7,385 nt of DNA, taken from contig DEKS01000100.1 in the NCBI GenBank assembly GCA_002354005.1, positions 1-7,385 of the forward strand, read 5' to 3'. A program made the position numbers and the translations under genes. This DNA is from Bacteroidales bacterium UBA2716 (GTDB lineage: Bacteria; Bacteroidota; Bacteroidia; Bacteroidales; UBA932). A model generated the notes under the pieces. That model saw nothing but the letters and a program-made list of their open reading frames with translations. It had not been told where the DNA came from and ran no database searches. Positions 6,224 to 7,385 of this stretch are shown here, piece by piece; position 1 is the stretch's first letter; every line of letters begins with the position of its first letter.

Positions 6224-7385
6224 ATGCGAAAAATCGTCCTGACACTTGCCGCGGCGCTTCTTTCCCTTGCCGCCTTGGCGCAAACCCATCAATTGGATAT
6301 CAACCTCAAAAAAGCCGGTGCCCCCATTCCGTCCACCCTGTATGGTATTTTCTTTGAGGACATTAACTACGCCGCAGACGGCGGTCTGTATGCAGAGCTG
6401 GTGAAAAACCGCTCCTTCGAGTTCCCGAACGACGCCCTGCAAGGCTGGAAGGCCTTTGGCAAGGTGGAAGTCCGCGAGGACGGTCCCTTTGCCCGCAATC
6501 CGCACTATGTCCGCCTGGACAATCCCGGCCATCCGCACAAATGGACCGGACTGGACAACGAAGGTTTCTTTGGTATCGGCGTCCAAAAAGGCGAGTCCTA
6601 CCGTTTCTCCGTGTGGGCCCGCGTGCCGGAAGGCGGTGAGTCCCTTCTCCGGGTAGAGCTGGCCAATACGGCCTCCATGGGAGAGAACCACTTCCTGTGC
6701 CAGGACACCCTCAAGGTGAGCGGAAAAGACTGGAAAAAATACCAGCTCATCCTTCACCCGGACCAGACGCTGGATAAGAGCATCCTCCGCATTTTCCTGG
6801 TGGGAGAGCGCGCCGCCACAGACCTGGAGCAAGTTTCCCTGTTCCCGGTAGATACCTGGATGGGCCATGAGAACGGGCTTCGCAAAGACCTGGCCCAGGC
6901 CCTGTACGACCTCCGCCCGGGCATTTTCCGCTTCCCCGGCGGCTGCATTGTGGAAGGCACGGACCTGCAAACCCGCTACAACTGGAAAAACTCCGTGGGC
7001 CCGGTGGAAAACCGTCCCCTCAACGAGAACCGCTGGGAATATACCTTCCCCCACCGCTTCTATCCGGACTATTACCAGAGCTACGGCCTGGGCTTCTACG
7101 AATTTTTCCAGCTCAGCGAGGAAATTGGCTCGGAACCGCTTCCCATCCTGAGCTGCGGCCTGTCCTGCCAGTTCCAGAACGAGGATGAGAAAGCCCACTG
7201 CCCGCTGGACGAGCTTCAGCCCTTCATCCAGGACGCCCTGGACCTGATTGAGTTTGCCAACGGTTCCGTAGATACCCCCTGGGGCAAGGTCCGCGCAGAA
7301 ATGGGCCACCCGGCTCCCTTCAACCTCAAATACATCGGCATTGGCAACGAGCAGTGGGACGCCACCTATCCGGAGCATCTGGAGC
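6224..7385 (+). CDS. GH51 alpha-L-arabinofuranosidase, N-terminal part (runs off the right edge)
   Basis: The window holds 387 residues from the ATG at 6224 with no stop. GH51 enzymes remove terminal alpha-L-arabinofuranosyl units from arabinan, arabinoxylan or oligosaccharides with retention, using two Glu residues. The protein has a signal peptide ending LAALAQ (about residue 20) with no lipobox, so it is probably periplasmic. The GH51 N-terminal signature is STLYGIFFEDINYAADGGLY (37-56). Residues about 68-207 form a beta-rich insert with KGESYRFSVWARV and YQLILHPDQT, resembling a CBM4/9-type carbohydrate-binding module. The (beta/alpha)8 barrel then begins with GIFRFPGGCIVEGTD (233-247). 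IGIGNEQWD (371-379) carries the acid/base E376. The nucleophile Glu and C-terminal beta domain lie beyond the window. The gene diverges from the regulator gene across a 66-bp promoter region, a common arrangement for a regulated PUL gene. Confidence 0.95.
   Translation, partial: MRKIVLTLAAALLSLAALAQTHQLDINLKKAGAPIPSTLYGIFFEDINYAADGGLYAELVKNRSFEFPNDALQGWKAFGKVEVREDGPFARNPHYVRLDNPGHPHKWTGLDNEGFFGIGVQKGESYRFSVWARVPEGGESLLRVELANTASMGENHFLCQDTLKVSGKDWKKYQLILHPDQTLDKSILRIFLVGERAATDLEQVSLFPVDTWMGHENGLRKDLAQALYDLRPGIFRFPGGCIVEGTDLQTRYNWKNSVGPVENRPLNENRWEYTFPHRFYPDYYQSYGLGFYEFFQLSEEIGSEPLPILSCGLSCQFQNEDEKAHCPLDELQPFIQDALDLIEFANGSVDTPWGKVRAEMGHPAPFNLKYIGIGNEQWDATYPEHLE

Noticed and set aside
6200..7378. 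A 392-codon open frame on the minus strand opposite the GH51 gene
   Set aside because: It mirrors GH51 codons carrying active-site motifs on the plus strand, and its translation (Val/Gly/Ala/Gln-rich) shows no domain. It shares its frame with the regulator, which only explains the spurious TTG start.
1..7385. SusC/SusD pair, transposase, tRNA, rRNA or CRISPR array
   Set aside because: I looked for TonB-receptor plugs, SusD lipoproteins, insertion-sequence ends and regularly spaced repeats and found none. PUL membership therefore rests on enzyme and regulator content only.

Overview
The window looks like part of a carbohydrate-utilisation locus (PUL) from a member of the Bacteroidales, aimed at arabinan or another arabinose-containing polysaccharide. 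The evidence is the gene content: a GH43 arabinanase, a GH51 arabinofuranosidase, Bacteroidales-style lipoproteins, and a beta-propeller/Y_Y_Y sensor ending in an AraC helix-turn-helix. The start regions also fit, with TAnnTTTG-type -7 boxes and no Shine-Dalgarno sequences. The coding DNA is fairly GC-rich and the intergenic DNA is AT-rich. I cannot name the genus from this alone. No SusC/SusD pair lies in the window, so PUL membership is inferred.

Layout from left to right. (1) Positions 1-739, minus strand: a lipoprotein with a Trp-rich, probably beta-sandwich domain, cut by the left edge. (2) Positions 780-1820, minus strand: a GH43 endo-arabinanase-like enzyme 40 bp upstream of the lipoprotein, so the two probably form one transcript. 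(3) Positions 1821-1946: a 126-bp divergent intergenic region. (4) Positions 1947-3254, plus strand: a CotH-family lipoprotein. (5) Positions 3251-6157, minus strand: a membrane-spanning sensor/regulator whose stop codon overlaps the end of the CotH gene by 4 bp, tail to tail. (6) Positions 6158-6223: a 66-bp divergent promoter region. (7) From 6224 to the right edge, plus strand: the N-terminal 387 residues of a GH51 alpha-L-arabinofuranosidase. There is no gene-free stretch over 300 bp, and I see no RNA genes, CRISPR array or mobile element.

A likely working model (inference): the GH43 enzyme cuts 1,5-linked arabinan, the GH51 enzyme releases arabinose from oligosaccharides or side chains, and the lipoprotein binds glycan or supports the enzymes. 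The sensor reads an oligosaccharide in the periplasm and acts directly on DNA through its AraC domain. The most notable points are three. The regulator has the sensor and output ends of a hybrid two-component system but no histidine kinase or receiver domain. The regulator and GH51 promoters are interlocked in one 18-bp near-palindrome. A CotH-type putative protein kinase sits inside an arabinan locus. None of the genes is clearly a wholly new system; the strongest unknowns are the CotH substrate and the fold and ligand of the left-edge lipoprotein.
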